64,000 nt of DNA from Burkholderiales bacterium (GTDB lineage Bacteria; Pseudomonadota; Gammaproteobacteria; Burkholderiales; Burkholderiaceae_C), in contig JACRPO010000008.1 in the NCBI GenBank assembly GCA_016223165.1, forward strand, positions 301,309 to 365,308, written 5' to 3'. The notes below the pieces were generated by a model that saw only the letters and a program-made list of their open reading frames with translations, was not told the origin of the DNA and made no database searches. Both the position numbers and the translations under genes were made by a program. This document shows positions 8,348-18,502 of the stretch, one piece after another; position 1 is the stretch's first letter; every line of letters begins with the position of its first letter.

Positions 8348-9633
8348 CGCAGAGCCCTCATGCCCCTCAGGCGCGGCCGGTGCACGCGCCGATGAACCAG
8401 TTCGCCGTGCAGGACGGCGAGTTGATCGTCGGCGGCATGAAGCTCAGCCAGCTCGCCGCGCGCGTCGGCCGCACGCCATTCTTCGCCTACGACCGCGGCC
8501 TGCTGCGCGCGCGCGTCGCCGAGCTGCGCGCCGCGCTGCCGAACGGCAAGGACGGCAAGGACGGCAAGGATGGCATCAAGCTGCACTACGCGATGAAGGC
8601 CAACCCGATGCCGGCGCTGGTGGGCCTGATGGCCGGTCTCGTCGACGGCATCGATGTCGCCTCCGCGGGCGAGCTGAAGATCGCGCTCGATGCCGGCGCC
8701 GACCCGGCCGAGGTGAGCTTCGCCGGCCCCGGCAAGCGCGACGCCGAGCTGCACCAGGCCGTGGCCGCGCGCGTGCTCGTCAACGTCGAGTCGATGCGCG
8801 AATTGCCGGTTCTCGCAGCCGCGTCGCGCGAACTCGGGCTGCCGGCGCGCGTGGCCGTGCGCGTCAACCCCGACTTCGAGCTCAAGGGCTCGGGCATGAG
8901 GATGGGTGGCGGGCCCAAGCAGTTCGGCGTCGATGTCGAGATCGTGCCCGAGATGCTGGCGCGCATCGCGCAGGCGGGTTCCGACCGCCTCTCGTTCGAA
9001 GGCTTCCACCTCTACTCGGGCTCGCAGAACCTGCGCGCCGAGAGCATCTGCGAGGCACAGCGCAAGAGCTACGAGCTGGCGTTGCGCCTGGCTTCCGAGT
9101 CGAACCTCACGATCCGCTTCCTCAACCTCGGCGGCGGCTTCGGCATCCCCTACTTCCCGGGCGATGCGCGGCTGGACCTGGCACCGATTGGCGAGAACCT
9201 CGCCATGCTGCGCCAGCGCGCTCGCGACGAGATGCCGCAGGCGAGCTTCGTCATCGAGCTGGGCCGCTACTTCGTCGGCGAGGCGGGGATCTACGTCACG
9301 CGCATCGTCGACCGCAAGGTGTCACGCGGACAGGTGTTCCTCGTCGCCGACGGCGGGCTGCACCACCATCTTGCCGCCTCGGGCAACTTCGGTCAGGTGG
9401 TGCGCAAGAACTACCCCGTCACGATCGGCAACCGCGTCGGCCAGGCCGCCACCGAGACGGCCTCGCTGGTCGGGCCGCTGTGCACGCCGCTGGACATCCT
9501 CGCCGATCGCATGGAGCTGCCGGTGTCCGAGGTCGGCGACCTGGCGGTGGTCTTCCAGTCGGGCGCCTATGGTGCCAGCTCGAGCCCGCAGAATTTCCTC
9601 GGGCATCCGAACTGCGTCGAAGTGCTGGTGTAG
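8344..9633 (+). CDS. PLP-dependent decarboxylase, exosortase A system-associated (DapDC/ODC fold III)
   Basis: The 429-residue product is a fold-type III PLP enzyme related to diaminopimelate and ornithine decarboxylases. The PLP lysine is K85 in HYAMKANP, the glycine-rich phosphate loop is LNLGGGFGIPYFPG near 260-273, and the conserved cysteine region is VGPLCTPLD near 380. It starts at ATG 8344, overlapping the acyl-CoA ligase stop by 4 bp, so the two are translationally coupled. The pair suggests decarboxylation of an amino acid and acyl activation, possibly to decorate a polysaccharide or make a small precursor. A tandem GKDGKDGKDG stretch at 68-77 is unusual and looks like repeat expansion in a surface loop. 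Confidence 0.87.
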   Translation: MTQSPHAPQARPVHAPMNQFAVQDGELIVGGMKLSQLAARVGRTPFFAYDRGLLRARVAELRAALPNGKDGKDGKDGIKLHYAMKANPMPALVGLMAGLVDGIDVASAGELKIALDAGADPAEVSFAGPGKRDAELHQAVAARVLVNVESMRELPVLAAASRELGLPARVAVRVNPDFELKGSGMRMGGGPKQFGVDVEIVPEMLARIAQAGSDRLSFEGFHLYSGSQNLRAESICEAQRKSYELALRLASESNLTIRFLNLGGGFGIPYFPGDARLDLAPIGENLAMLRQRARDEMPQASFVIELGRYFVGEAGIYVTRIVDRKVSRGQVFLVADGGLHHHLAASGNFGQVVRKNYPVTIGNRVGQAATETASLVGPLCTPLDILADRMELPVSEVGDLAVVFQSGAYGASSSPQNFLGHPNCVEVLV

Positions 9634-9666
9634 CCGCCGGGACGGCAGGCAGCCTCACCGCCTGGA

Positions 9667-10797
9667 TCAAGCCAGCGCGCGCCCGATCAGGATCTTCTGC
9701 ACCTCGCTCGTCCCCTCGTAGATCTGCGTCACGCGCACGTCGCGGTAGATGCGCTCGACGGGGAAGTCGCTCACGTAGCCGTAGCCGCCGAAGACCTGGA
9801 TCGCGGCCGAGCACACGCGTTCGGCCATCTCGCTGGCGTTGAGCTTGGCCATCGCCGCCTCCTTCAGGCAGGGCCGGCCGGCGTCCTTCAATGACGCCGC
9901 ATGCCAGATGAGCTGGCGAGCGGCCTCGATCTGCGTGGCCATCTCGGCGAGCTTGAACTGCACGGCCTGGTGCTCGAAGATGCGCTGGCCGAAGCTCTGC
10001 CGCTCCTTGCTGTAGGCCAGCGCCGCCTCGAACGCGGCGCGCGCCATGCCGACGCTCTGGCTGGCGATGCCGATGCGCCCGCCCTCCAGGCCCGACAGCG
10101 CGATCTTCAGGCCCATGCCCTCGTCGGCCAGGCGGTTGGACAGCGGCACGCGGCAGTTCTCGAACAGAACCTGCGCCGTGTCGCTGGCGTGCTGGCCCAT
10201 CTTGTCCTCGATCCGCGTCACCTTGTAGCCCGGCGTCGAGGTGGGCACGATGAAAGCGCTGATACCCTTCTTGCCGGCTGTCTTGTCAGTGATGGCCATG
10301 ACGATCGCCACGTCGCCGTTCTTGCCGCTGGTGATGAACTGCTTGACGCCGTCCAGCACGTAGTGGTCGCCGTCCAGCCGCGCCGTCGTCTTCAGGCCAC
10401 CGGCCTCGGAGCCGACGTGCGGCTCGGTGAGGCAGAAGGCGCCGAGCATCTCGCCGCGCGCCAGCGGCTTCAGGAAGCGCTCTTTCTGGTCCTCGTTGCC
10501 GAAGGCCATCAGGATGCTGCATACGGGGCAGTTGTTGACGCTCACCACCGTGCTCGTGGCGCCGTCGCCGGCGGCGATCTCCTCGAGGATGACGGCGAGC
10601 GCCAGGTAGTCGAGCCCGGCACCGTCGTATTCGGCGGGCACGGCCACGCCGTAGCAGCCCAGCGCCGCCAGCCCGTGCAACTGCGCGGCGGGGAAGTGAT
10701 GGCTCTTGTCCCAGGCCGCCGCGTGCGGCGCGATCTCGGCCTGCACGAAGGCACGCACGGCGTCCTGCACGGCGAGGTGGTCGGGTGAGAGGAGCAT
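9667..10797 (-). CDS. Acyl-CoA dehydrogenase (short/branched or butyryl type)
   Basis: This FAD-dependent enzyme of 376 residues oxidises an acyl-CoA to the 2-enoyl-CoA, passing electrons to ETF. The N-terminal helical, middle beta and C-terminal helical domains are all present: [17 protein letters not shown] marks the FAD/substrate site near 118-134, and the catalytic glutamate lies in IYEGTSEVQ near 358-366. The sequence resembles short-chain and 2-methyl-branched acyl-CoA dehydrogenases of Burkholderiales. It lies 38 bp after an unknown membrane-protein gene on the same strand and near the isovaleryl-CoA dehydrogenase cluster. The exact chain-length preference cannot be assigned. Confidence 0.93.
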   Translation of the reverse strand: MLLSPDHLAVQDAVRAFVQAEIAPHAAAWDKSHHFPAAQLHGLAALGCYGVAVPAEYDGAGLDYLALAVILEEIAAGDGATSTVVSVNNCPVCSILMAFGNEDQKERFLKPLARGEMLGAFCLTEPHVGSEAGGLKTTARLDGDHYVLDGVKQFITSGKNGDVAIVMAITDKTAGKKGISAFIVPTSTPGYKVTRIEDKMGQHASDTAQVLFENCRVPLSNRLADEGMGLKIALSGLEGGRIGIASQSVGMARAAFEAALAYSKERQSFGQRIFEHQAVQFKLAEMATQIEAARQLIWHAASLKDAGRPCLKEAAMAKLNASEMAERVCSAAIQVFGGYGYVSDFPVERIYRDVRVTQIYEGTSEVQKILIGRALA

Positions 10798-10835
10798 GAG
10801 ATGCCGTCCGTGGATGCGTGCGCGAGGGCCGGTGT

Positions 10836-12278
10836 TCAGGGCCAGGTGAACGAGATCGCGTCGCGGCGAGGGTCGTACCCAAAGCCCTCCGACTGCCAGG
10901 CGCGCACGCTGAGCGCGTTGCCGTCGGCCGACCAGCTCATGCGCTCCTTGAGCAGGTCGCTCACGCCGGGCAGCTTGCGTGCCGCCTGCGCGCGCTGCGC
11001 GGGCGCCACGCGCTGGCGTTGCAGGGCGAGCACGAGCGCCGTCGCCTCGCGATGCAGTTCGTGGTCGGCATGGCGGGCGAGGTAGCCGCCCAGGGCACCT
11101 TCGGAAGCCTCGATGACGGCCTCACCGAACGTGTTGCGCCACTTCACGCGCCCTGCGGGCCCGAGCTGGCGCCGAGCCTGCTGCTCCACCTGCACGCCGG
11201 CCAGCACGGCGGGCCACACGTACTCGAGCGTGCCGATCCTGCGCATCCAGGCCTCGTCGATGCGCTGGCGCGTACGCTCGGCATGGAAGCCGATGCCGCG
11301 GCTACCGAGCCACGCGACCACCTCGGCCCCCGGGCCCGTGCCCAGCGGCGCCAGCGGGCTCTCGGACATCGCGAGGGCCGCGCCGACCGAGGGACCGACC
11401 TCGTCGACCAGCCCGCGCTGGAAGTTCGCCTCGTGGACCATCCAGCGCCGTGCGCCGGCCCTGGTGTCCAGCGGCGCCGAGAGCCAGGGCGCCATGGCCT
11501 CGGCGAGCGCGGGATCGCGGATCGCCGCCGCCGCCATCGAGTTGTAGGTGTTGCGGGCCAGCCGCGTTGCGACCATGTGGCCGATGAGCGTGCGCGCGCC
11601 GTCCCAGAGCTCGCGGTGCAGGCGGTCGGCGCGACGCAGCTGCACGAGCGCTTCTTCGCGCCGGCCCCGCGCCAGCGCCGCCATGGCGCCGCTTCGGAAC
11701 CAGCGTGAGCAATCAACCGCCGGCGTCCACGGCATGATCGGCGCGTCGACGCCGCGGCCCGGCGGCAGCAGCTCCTCGAACTCGAAGGCCCCTTCGATCA
11801 GCTTGTCGCAGCGCTCGCCGATCGCACCATAGCCGGCACGCTGCCGGGCGAGCGCGTCGCCGGCGGCAAGCCAATCGGCATCACAGGTGGCGCGCTGGCC
11901 GTCGCAGTTCAGCGGTGCCCCCTTGGGCGCCGACAGCGTCTTGCCCATGGCGGCGTTGACGCCGGCATCGCGCCCCGCGGCGGCCGGGGCGCGCTGTGCC
12001 GGCGGCAGGGCGCTCCACGACCTGTGCGCCGCCCACACGGTGCGCCCGGCGGCCGCCGGATCGCGCCCGGCCTCGGCCAGCAGGCCGGCCACGGCGTAGG
12101 CGGCATTGCGCTCGTCGGGCACGCGGGCGGCCGGCAGCTGCAGCTCGGCCGGGCGCGTCTTCGGCGCCACGTCCTGCAGGTTGAAGGGCAACCACGCCGC
12201 GATCAGCAGCGCGAGCGCCGCCAGCAGCAGGAGCAAGGTCCACCATGCCAGGCGGAGCATCAGCCGCAGCGCGTTCAT
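10836..12278 (-). CDS. Membrane-anchored protein of unknown function
   Basis: The 480-residue product has one strong N-terminal membrane anchor (WWTLLLLLAALALLIAAWLPF, about 12-33) and a large, mostly helical, presumably periplasmic remainder with several cysteines. I recognise no domain. The C-terminal part (VSDLLKERMSWSADGNALSVRAWQ split near 435-460, ending in FTWP) looks folded rather than low-complexity, and codon use is like the neighbours, so it is likely expressed. It sits between lysE and the acyl-CoA dehydrogenase on the same strand, 33 bp and 38 bp from them, so it may be in the same transcript. No function is offered. Confidence 0.7.
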   Translation of the reverse strand: MNALRLMLRLAWWTLLLLLAALALLIAAWLPFNLQDVAPKTRPAELQLPAARVPDERNAAYAVAGLLAEAGRDPAAAGRTVWAAHRSWSALPPAQRAPAAAGRDAGVNAAMGKTLSAPKGAPLNCDGQRATCDADWLAAGDALARQRAGYGAIGERCDKLIEGAFEFEELLPPGRGVDAPIMPWTPAVDCSRWFRSGAMAALARGRREEALVQLRRADRLHRELWDGARTLIGHMVATRLARNTYNSMAAAAIRDPALAEAMAPWLSAPLDTRAGARRWMVHEANFQRGLVDEVGPSVGAALAMSESPLAPLGTGPGAEVVAWLGSRGIGFHAERTRQRIDEAWMRRIGTLEYVWPAVLAGVQVEQQARRQLGPAGRVKWRNTFGEAVIEASEGALGGYLARHADHELHREATALVLALQRQRVAPAQRAQAARKLPGVSDLLKERMSWSADGNALSVRAWQSEGFGYDPRRDAISFTWP

Positions 12279-12311
12279 CGCACTCCCGTCAGTGGCTTGT
12301 GCATGCGTGTC

Positions 12312-12986
12312 TCAGGTGGCCGCCCGGGCGCTGGCCAGCCGCAGCGCGAGCGCCGCGAACAGGACGGCGCCGACGCCGTGCAGCCATCGCGCCGCCCGCG
12401 GCGACGAGGGCAACCGGCGCAGCCGCGCGGCCAGCGCCACCACCGCCAGCAGGAAGAGCGTGCCCTGCACGACGAAGATGACGCCGAGCCCGAGGAAGGC
12501 CAGCGTCTTGTCGGGTGTCGCGGCGGCGATGAACTGCGGCAGGAAGGCGAGGAAGAACAACGCTACCTTCGGGTTGAGCACGTTGGTCACGAGGCCGGTG
12601 CGATAGTCAACCCAGGCGCTGACGCTCTTCGACGCGGCCGGCGCTGCCGAGCCCGCGGCGCCGCGCCAGGCCGTGCGTGCCATGCCCCAGGCGAGCCAGA
12701 GCAGGTAGGCCGCGCCCAGCCACTTGATCGCCGCGAAGGCCGCCGAGGAGACGGCCAGCAGCGCCGCCAACCCGAACGCCGCTGCCAGCGCGTGCACGAC
12801 GCAGCCGGTGCTGATGCCGAGCGCCGCCGTCGCCCCGGCGCGCGCGCCGCCCTGCAGCGTGCGCGACACCGTGAGCAGCAGGTCCACGCCCGGCGTCGCG
12901 TTGAGCACGAACACCGCCGTCATGAAGAGCAGCAGTTCCTGCGGCCCCGCCAGGCCCAGCCCGACCAGCACGCCGGAAGCGGTCAC
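12312..12986 (-). CDS. LysE/RhtB family amino-acid exporter
   Basis: The 224-residue product has about six hydrophobic helices and the LysE-family signatures: an N-terminal LLFMTAVFVLNATPGVDLLL near 17-36 (the conserved TPGP-like turn) and VTNVLNPKVALFFLAFLPQF near 135-155. Members export amino acids or analogues from the cytoplasm. The start is GTG at 12986, overlapping the thiolase stop codon by 4 bp (GTGA), so expression should be coupled to the thiolase gene. The substrate is not predictable from sequence. Confidence 0.88.
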   Translation of the reverse strand: MTASGVLVGLGLAGPQELLLFMTAVFVLNATPGVDLLLTVSRTLQGGARAGATAALGISTGCVVHALAAAFGLAALLAVSSAAFAAIKWLGAAYLLWLAWGMARTAWRGAAGSAAPAASKSVSAWVDYRTGLVTNVLNPKVALFFLAFLPQFIAAATPDKTLAFLGLGVIFVVQGTLFLLAVVALAARLRRLPSSPRAARWLHGVGAVLFAALALRLASARAAT

Positions 12987-14164
12987 AGCAGCTCCACGGC
13001 CAGCGCCGTCGCCTCGCCGCCGCCGATGCACAGCGCCGCCACGCCGCGCTTGCCGCCGCGCTTGCGAAGCGCCCCGAGCAGCGTCACGACGATGCGCGCG
13101 CCGCTCGCGCCGATCGGGTGTCCGAGCGCACAGGCGCCGCCGTGCACGTTGACGATCTCGTGCGGCAGCTTGAATTCGGTCATCGCGGCCAGCGTCACGG
13201 CGGCGAAGGCCTCGTTGACCTCCCACAGGTCGACCTGCCCCGGTTGCCACGCGGCCTTCTTCAACGCCTTGGCGAGGGCACCGGCCGGCGCGGTGCTGAA
13301 CCACTCCGGCGCCTGGGCGTGCACGGCGTGGCTGACGATGCGCGCCACCGGCGAGAGCCCGCGCCTGGCGGCCGTGCTCGCGCGCATCAGCACCAGCGCC
13401 GCGGCGCCGTCGCTGATGCTGCTGGCGTTGGCCGCGGTGATGGTGCCGTCCTTCTTGAACGCGGGCTTGAGCGACGGGATCTTGTCGAGCTTGGCCTTGA
13501 AGGGCTGCTCGTCGAACTTGATCACGGTGTCGCCGGCCTTGCCCTGCAAGGTGACGGGCGCCATCTCCCAGTCGAAGCTGCCGTCCTCGTTGGCTTTCTT
13601 CGCGCGCGTCGTGGAGCGAATGGCGAACTGGTCCTGCGCCTCGCGCGTGAAGCCGTACTTCGCCGCGCACGTCTCGGCGAACACGCCCATCGCCTTGCCA
13701 CGCTCGTAGGCGTCTTCGAGCCCGTCCATGGCCATGTGGTCGAAGATCTGCGCGTGCCCGTAGCGCACGCCCTTGCGCGCGAACATCAGGTGCGGCGCGT
13801 TGGTCATGCTCTCCATGCCGCCGGCCACCATGACGTCGGCGCTGCCGGCGGCGAGCATATCGTGCGCGAACATCATCGCGCGCATGCCGCTGCCGCACAT
13901 CTTGCTCAGCGTGACGGCGCCGGTGCCGTCGGGCAGGCCGGCCTTGCGCATCGCCTGGCGGGCCGGCGCCTGGCCCTGGCCGGCCATCAGGCAGTTGCCG
14001 AGCAGCACCTCGTCGATCGCGTCGCCGGGCACGCCGGCGCGCTCCACCGCGGCCTTCACGGCCACGGCCCCCAGCTCCCAGGCCGCGAGGCCGGCGAAGT
14101 CGCCGAGCAGGCCGCCGATCGGCGTGCGGGCGGCGGAGACGATGACGATGGGATCCTGTGACAT
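12983..14164 (-). CDS. Acetyl-CoA C-acetyltransferase (thiolase)
   Basis: The 393-residue thiolase condenses or cleaves acetoacetyl-CoA. All catalytic elements are present: the nucleophile in LSKMCGSGMRAMM near 86-98, NEAFAAV near 318, GGACALGHPIGASG near 346-359, and the second cysteine in ALCIGGGEATAL near 377-388. Length and motifs fit the biosynthetic/degradative class II enzymes (AtoB, PhaA). It lies 70 bp after the small membrane-protein gene downstream of aceK and is coupled to lysE. In this context it likely finishes leucine/isovaleryl-CoA breakdown to acetyl-CoA, though polyhydroxyalkanoate synthesis is possible. Confidence 0.94.
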   Translation of the reverse strand: MSQDPIVIVSAARTPIGGLLGDFAGLAAWELGAVAVKAAVERAGVPGDAIDEVLLGNCLMAGQGQAPARQAMRKAGLPDGTGAVTLSKMCGSGMRAMMFAHDMLAAGSADVMVAGGMESMTNAPHLMFARKGVRYGHAQIFDHMAMDGLEDAYERGKAMGVFAETCAAKYGFTREAQDQFAIRSTTRAKKANEDGSFDWEMAPVTLQGKAGDTVIKFDEQPFKAKLDKIPSLKPAFKKDGTITAANASSISDGAAALVLMRASTAARRGLSPVARIVSHAVHAQAPEWFSTAPAGALAKALKKAAWQPGQVDLWEVNEAFAAVTLAAMTEFKLPHEIVNVHGGACALGHPIGASGARIVVTLLGALRKRGGKRGVAALCIGGGEATALAVELL

Positions 14165-14234
14165 GGTCGGGCTCCTTCAGGTCGGGTCGTTCGAGTCGTC
14201 AGCTCGTTTGAGCTCATTCTGGCCCGCGTCGGCC

Positions 14235-14726
14235 TCAGGCCGACGCGATGAACACGGTGCGGCCCTCCTCGCCGGCCACGCGCGTGATGTAGGTCTGGAA
14301 CTCCGGGTCCTCGCCACGCAGCAGGAACGGCAGCGCATTGGCGAAGTCGTCGCGGCGGCACCATTCGCGCATGTAGTCGTCCCAGCTGTTCCAGCGGCGC
14401 TGCTCGGCGTGCGTCATCTCCGGCTTGTGCGCCACGAGATAGGCCCGCTCGAAGAGCGAGATCAGCATGTCGAAGATGACCAGCATGCGCTCTTTCTGCC
14501 CTTGCGTGGCGTCGGGCAGGGCACTGTTGGTGCGCAACTGCAGGTCGCTGTTGGCGAGCACGACCCTGAGGAAGTCGTTGTACGCGTCGGCCAGATGCTG
14601 GTAGGCCTCCTCCTCCTCGTTCTCGCGCTCCTTGCGCTGCTGCATGGTGAACACCCACACGGCGAACGGCAGGCCGATCACCGTGACGGCGAAGCTGGCC
14701 AGCTCGAGCGCCTCGCGCCAGCTCAC
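14235..14726 (-). CDS. Small membrane-anchored protein of unknown function, coupled to aceK
   Basis: The preferred start is GTG at 14726, whose GTGA overlaps the aceK stop codon; this gives 163 residues beginning M-S-W-R-E-A-L-E-L. One membrane helix ([17 protein letters not shown], about 9-25) is followed by a charged coiled-coil-like stretch ([21 protein letters not shown] would run 26-46) and a soluble helical domain rich in aromatic residues. I recall similar DUF4760-like proteins but cannot confirm the family. Tight coupling to aceK suggests co-expression rather than a known shared function. Confidence 0.7.
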   Translation of the reverse strand: MSWREALELASFAVTVIGLPFAVWVFTMQQRKERENEEEEAYQHLADAYNDFLRVVLANSDLQLRTNSALPDATQGQKERMLVIFDMLISLFERAYLVAHKPEMTHAEQRRWNSWDDYMREWCRRDDFANALPFLLRGEDPEFQTYITRVAGEEGRTVFIASA

Positions 14727-16552
14727 TTCGCCACCGCCTCCTCGGGTGCGCACGCGGCGACAGCCCTCACGCGCAGCGAGAAGCGCTTGGTCGCTTCGTA
14801 CGGGAACACATCGTGCACATGGCCGGCCAGGATGCGCTCCTTGTGCCCCTGCCAGAAGTCGGCATCCAGCAGGTCGGCATGGTGCGCCATGAAGACCTCC
14901 CGCACTTCCTCGTTGCCGAGCAGGAAGGGGCCGAAGGTCTCGGGGAACACGTCGCCTTTGCGCACCGCGTACCAGACCTCGCCGCTCATCTCCTCCTCGT
15001 CGTTATGCGCCGCCGGCACGCGCCGGAAGTTGCAGTCGGTGAGGTACTCGATCTCGTCGTAGTCGTAGAAGACGACCTTGCCGTGGCGCGTGACGCCGAA
15101 GTTCTTCCACAGCATGTCGCCGGGGAAGATGTTGGCCGCCACCAGGTCCTTGATGGCGTTGCCGTATTCGACGACGGCGTGTTCCACGCCCTCGTGGCTC
15201 GCTTCCTTCAGGTAGATGTTGAGCGGGATCATGCGCCGCTCTATGTAGAGGTGCTTGATGACGAGCCTGTCGCCGTCTTCCTCGAGCAGGCTGCCGCAGA
15301 AGTGCTTGAGCTCGGCGACCAGTTCGTCCTCGAAGCGCTGGCGCGGGAAGGCCACCGAGCTGTACTCGAGCGTGTCGGCCATGCGGCCGACGCGGTCGTG
15401 CTGCTTCACGAGCAGGTACTTGCCCATGATCTGCTCGCGCGTTGTCTCCTTCTGCGGCGGGTAGAAGTCCTTGATGACCTTGAAGACGTAAGGGAACGAG
15501 GGCAGGTCGAACACCAGCATCACCATGCCCTTGATGCCCGGGGCGATGCGGAACCTGTCGCTGCTGTGACGCAGGTGGTAGAGGAAGTCGCGGTAGAAGA
15601 GGTTCTTGCCCTGCTTCTGCAGCCCGATGGCGCTGTACAGCTCGGCGCGCGGCTTGCGCGGCATCAGGCTGCGCAGGAACTGCACGTATCCGCTCGGCAC
15701 CTCCATGTCGACCATGAAGTAGGCGCGCGCGTAGCTGAAGATCATCAGCAGATCGTCCTCGCCGAAGAGCGCCGCATCGACGACGAGCCTGCTGCCGCCG
15801 CCGGGCGGCGCGTCGCCTGCGTCTCCTTCGGGCGACTTGTGCAGGATCGGCAGCGCCACCGGGATCTCGACGAAGCCGTTGATGATCTTGCCCACCAGGT
15901 AGGCGCCCTTGTTGCGGTAGAAGAGGCTCGAGAGCACCTGGATCTGGAAGTTCGTGCGCGCCCGGAAGGCGCCGAGCTCGGCCAGCATCGCCTGCGTCAC
16001 GTTGTCGGCGTCGCGGTCCAGGTCCTCGAACTCGACCTCGAGCTGGAAGTTGTCGATGATGCGCCGCCAGGTCTCGCGCAGGTTCTCGCGCGTCGGGTAG
16101 TAGGCGCGGTAGGTGGGCTTGCTCGCCGGCTCGTCGTTCTCGATGTACTCGGTGCTGACCGCCGGCCGTACGAAGATGAAGTCGTTGCGGAAATAGCTGC
16201 GGTGCAGCAGCTTGACAGTGACGGAGTTGAAGAAGGTCTCCGCAAGCTCGGGCTGGTGGTGGTCGATCAGCAGGCCGATGTAGTGCAGCTTGGCCTGCTG
16301 CCAGGTGTCCATGCCGAGCTGCTCGACCGCGAACTCGTTGCGCAGGCGCTCGACCGCCTCGTTGACGCGCATGTCGTAGAACTCGATGCGCTCGCGCTGC
16401 GCCCGCTGCTGGCCATGCCAGTCGGCGCGTTCGAAGCGCTGCTTGGCCGCGGCGCTGGTTTCGCGGAACAGGCGGTAGTGGCGGTTGAAGCCATCGCGCA
16501 GCGCCACCGCGATGTCGTAGGCGCGCCTGTCGGTCAGCCGTTGCGGGAACAT
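14723..16552 (-). CDS. aceK: Isocitrate dehydrogenase kinase/phosphatase
   Basis: AceK phosphorylates and dephosphorylates isocitrate dehydrogenase, switching carbon between the TCA cycle and the glyoxylate shunt. The 609-residue length fits the family. The N-terminal regulatory half and the C-terminal kinase/phosphatase half are intact; the ATP-loop region [20 protein letters not shown] (near 325-345) and the catalytic DMLWKNFGV with following FYDYDE (near 470-490) are visible. It starts at ATG 16552, 30 bp after the carbonic anhydrase gene. The malate synthase and isocitrate lyase genes are not nearby, as is usual in Burkholderiales, where aceK is often near isovaleryl-CoA dehydrogenase. 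Confidence 0.96.
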   Translation of the reverse strand: MFPQRLTDRRAYDIAVALRDGFNRHYRLFRETSAAAKQRFERADWHGQQRAQRERIEFYDMRVNEAVERLRNEFAVEQLGMDTWQQAKLHYIGLLIDHHQPELAETFFNSVTVKLLHRSYFRNDFIFVRPAVSTEYIENDEPASKPTYRAYYPTRENLRETWRRIIDNFQLEVEFEDLDRDADNVTQAMLAELGAFRARTNFQIQVLSSLFYRNKGAYLVGKIINGFVEIPVALPILHKSPEGDAGDAPPGGGSRLVVDAALFGEDDLLMIFSYARAYFMVDMEVPSGYVQFLRSLMPRKPRAELYSAIGLQKQGKNLFYRDFLYHLRHSSDRFRIAPGIKGMVMLVFDLPSFPYVFKVIKDFYPPQKETTREQIMGKYLLVKQHDRVGRMADTLEYSSVAFPRQRFEDELVAELKHFCGSLLEEDGDRLVIKHLYIERRMIPLNIYLKEASHEGVEHAVVEYGNAIKDLVAANIFPGDMLWKNFGVTRHGKVVFYDYDEIEYLTDCNFRRVPAAHNDEEEMSGEVWYAVRKGDVFPETFGPFLLGNEEVREVFMAHHADLLDADFWQGHKERILAGHVHDVFPYEATKRFSLRVRAVAACAPEEAVAK

Positions 16553-16582
16553 CGTCGCCCGAGGAGTCGGTCGGTCGGTCCG

Positions 16583-17254
16583 TCAGGAGGCGGCGTCGGT
16601 GCCGGCCTGGCGCGGGTAGCGCTTGAGGGCCGCGGAGAAGACCGGCACCACCACTTCGGGCCGGTCCATCGTCACGTCCAGGTCCCTCAGCAGGCCGTCG
16701 GCTAGGCCGTAGACCCAGCCGTGCACGGCCACCTCCTGTCCGCGTGCCCAGGCGTCCTGCAGCACGGTGGACAGCGCGACGTTGCCCACCTGCTCGATGA
16801 CGTTCATCTCGCACAGGATGTTCTCCTGCTCTTCCGGGGGCAGGTGGTCGATGCGCTTGCGGTGGCGCAGGCGCACGTCGTGCACGTGGCGCAGCCAGTT
16901 GTCGGCCAGGCCCACGCGCAGGCCGCGCATCGCCGCGCGCACGCCGGCGCAGCCGTGGTGGCCGACGACCATGATGTGCTCGACCTTGAGGTGCTCGACG
17001 GCGAACTGGATCGTCGACAGCGCGTTCAGGTCGGAGTGCACGACCACGTTGGCGACGTTGCGGTGCACGAAGACCTCACCGGGGTCGAGGCCGGTGATCT
17101 CGTTGGCCGGCACGCGGCTGTCGGCGCAGCCGATCCACATGTAGCGCGGGCTCTGCTGCCGCGCCAGGCGCGTGAAGAAGCCGGGCTCGCGCGCTTTCGT
17201 CGCCGCCGCCCAGCGGCGGTTGTTGTCCAGCAGGTGCCGCAGTGCTTCGCTCAT
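16583..17254 (-). CDS. can: Beta-class carbonic anhydrase
   Basis: The 223-residue enzyme interconverts CO2 and bicarbonate. The beta-class zinc site is complete: CADSRVPANEI (Cys, with the Asp-Arg dyad) near 43-53, and HHGCAGVRAAM (His and second Cys) near 99-109. Length and motifs match the cytoplasmic Can group. It lies between ivd and aceK on the same strand with gaps of about 30-35 bp. Bicarbonate supply would suit the biotin-dependent methylcrotonyl-CoA carboxylase step that follows isovaleryl-CoA dehydrogenase; that link is inference, since the carboxylase genes are not in the window. Confidence 0.95.
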   Translation of the reverse strand: MSEALRHLLDNNRRWAAATKAREPGFFTRLARQQSPRYMWIGCADSRVPANEITGLDPGEVFVHRNVANVVVHSDLNALSTIQFAVEHLKVEHIMVVGHHGCAGVRAAMRGLRVGLADNWLRHVHDVRLRHRKRIDHLPPEEQENILCEMNVIEQVGNVALSTVLQDAWARGQEVAVHGWVYGLADGLLRDLDVTMDRPEVVVPVFSAALKRYPRQAGTDAAS

Positions 17255-17289
17255 GGCAGGACCTTCGCGCTAGGGCGCCGGCGTCGCCT

Positions 17290-18492
17290 TCACATCGTCT
17301 CGGCAAACAGCTCGCGGCCGATGAGCATGCGCCTGACCTCGCTCGTGCCGGCGCCGATCTCGTAGAGCTTGGCATCGCGCCACAGGCGCCCGAGCGGGTA
17401 GTCGTTGATGTAGCCGTTGCCGCCGAAGATCTGGATGCCTTCGCCGGCCATCCACGTGGCCTTCTCGGCGCACCACAGGATGACACTGGCGCAGTCCTTG
17501 CGCACCTGCCGCACGTGCTCCCCATTCGACAACTTCGCCAGCTTGTCGAGGTTCTTGCCCACCGTGTAGCAGAAGGCGCGGCCGGCCTGCAGCACCGTGT
17601 ACATGTCGGCGAGCTTGCCCTGGATGAGCTGGAACTCGCCGATGCTCTGGCCGAACTGCTTGCGCTCGTGCACGTACGGCACGACGTTGTCCATCACCGC
17701 CTGCATGATGCCGATGGGCCCGGCGGCGAGCACGGCGCGCTCGTAGTCCAGGCCGCTCATCAGGACCTTGGCGCCGCCGTTGACGGCCCCCAGCACGTTG
17801 GCGGCCGGCACCTCGACGTTCTGGAACACCATCTCGCCCGTGTGGCTGCCGCGCATGCCCAGCTTGTCGAGCTTCTGCGCCGTGCCGAAGCCCTTCATGC
17901 CCTTCTCGACGATGAAGGCGGTGACGCCACGCGCGCCGAGCTCGGGCTCGCTCTTGGCGTAGACCACCATCGTGTCGGCGTCGGGGCCGTTGGTGATCCA
18001 CATCTTGGTGCCGTTGAGGACGTAGGTGCCGCCGCCGGGCCCGTCCTTGTGCTCGGCCTTGAGCTTCATGCCGATGACGTCCGATCCAGCGCCCGGCTCG
18101 CTCATCGCGAGCGCGCCCACATGCTCGCCGGAGATCAGCTTGGGCAGGTACTTGCGCTTCTGCGCCTCGCTGCCGTTGCGCTTGATCTGGTTGACGCACA
18201 GGTTGCTGTGCGCGCCATACGAGAGGCCGATGCTGGCGCTGCCGCGGCTGATCTCCTCCATCGCAACCATGTGCGCGAGGTAGCCCATGCCGGCGCCGCC
18301 ATACTCCTCGGGCACGGTGATGCCGAGCACGCCGAGCTCGCCCATCTTGCGCCACAGGTCCATCGGAAAGCGGTCGCTCTTGTCCACCTCGCCCGCACGC
18401 GGCGCGATCTCGGCCTCGGCGAAGGCGCGCACGGCGTCGCGCAACGCATCGATGTCTTCGCCGAGCTGGAAGTCGAGGCCGGGCAGGTCCAT
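17290..18492 (-). CDS. ivd: Isovaleryl-CoA dehydrogenase
   Basis: This 400-residue flavoenzyme converts isovaleryl-CoA to 3-methylcrotonyl-CoA in leucine degradation. Motifs are complete: [19 protein letters not shown] near 128-146, [16 protein letters not shown] near 165-180, and [17 protein letters not shown] near 252-268, where the glutamate matches the position of the catalytic base typical of isovaleryl-CoA dehydrogenases rather than the YEGT position of other acyl-CoA dehydrogenases. It is preceded on the same strand by a MerR regulator resembling LiuR; the 167 bp between them carries 11-bp tandem repeats. Start ATG at 18492. Confidence 0.95.
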   Translation of the reverse strand: MDLPGLDFQLGEDIDALRDAVRAFAEAEIAPRAGEVDKSDRFPMDLWRKMGELGVLGITVPEEYGGAGMGYLAHMVAMEEISRGSASIGLSYGAHSNLCVNQIKRNGSEAQKRKYLPKLISGEHVGALAMSEPGAGSDVIGMKLKAEHKDGPGGGTYVLNGTKMWITNGPDADTMVVYAKSEPELGARGVTAFIVEKGMKGFGTAQKLDKLGMRGSHTGEMVFQNVEVPAANVLGAVNGGAKVLMSGLDYERAVLAAGPIGIMQAVMDNVVPYVHERKQFGQSIGEFQLIQGKLADMYTVLQAGRAFCYTVGKNLDKLAKLSNGEHVRQVRKDCASVILWCAEKATWMAGEGIQIFGGNGYINDYPLGRLWRDAKLYEIGAGTSEVRRMLIGRELFAETM

Positions 18493-18502
18493 GGGCGGCT
18501 CC

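Noticed and set aside
12312..13898. 528-codon frame ending in the LysE-type exporter
   Set aside because: The front is off-frame thiolase sequence; the exporter starts at GTG 12986 overlapping the thiolase stop.
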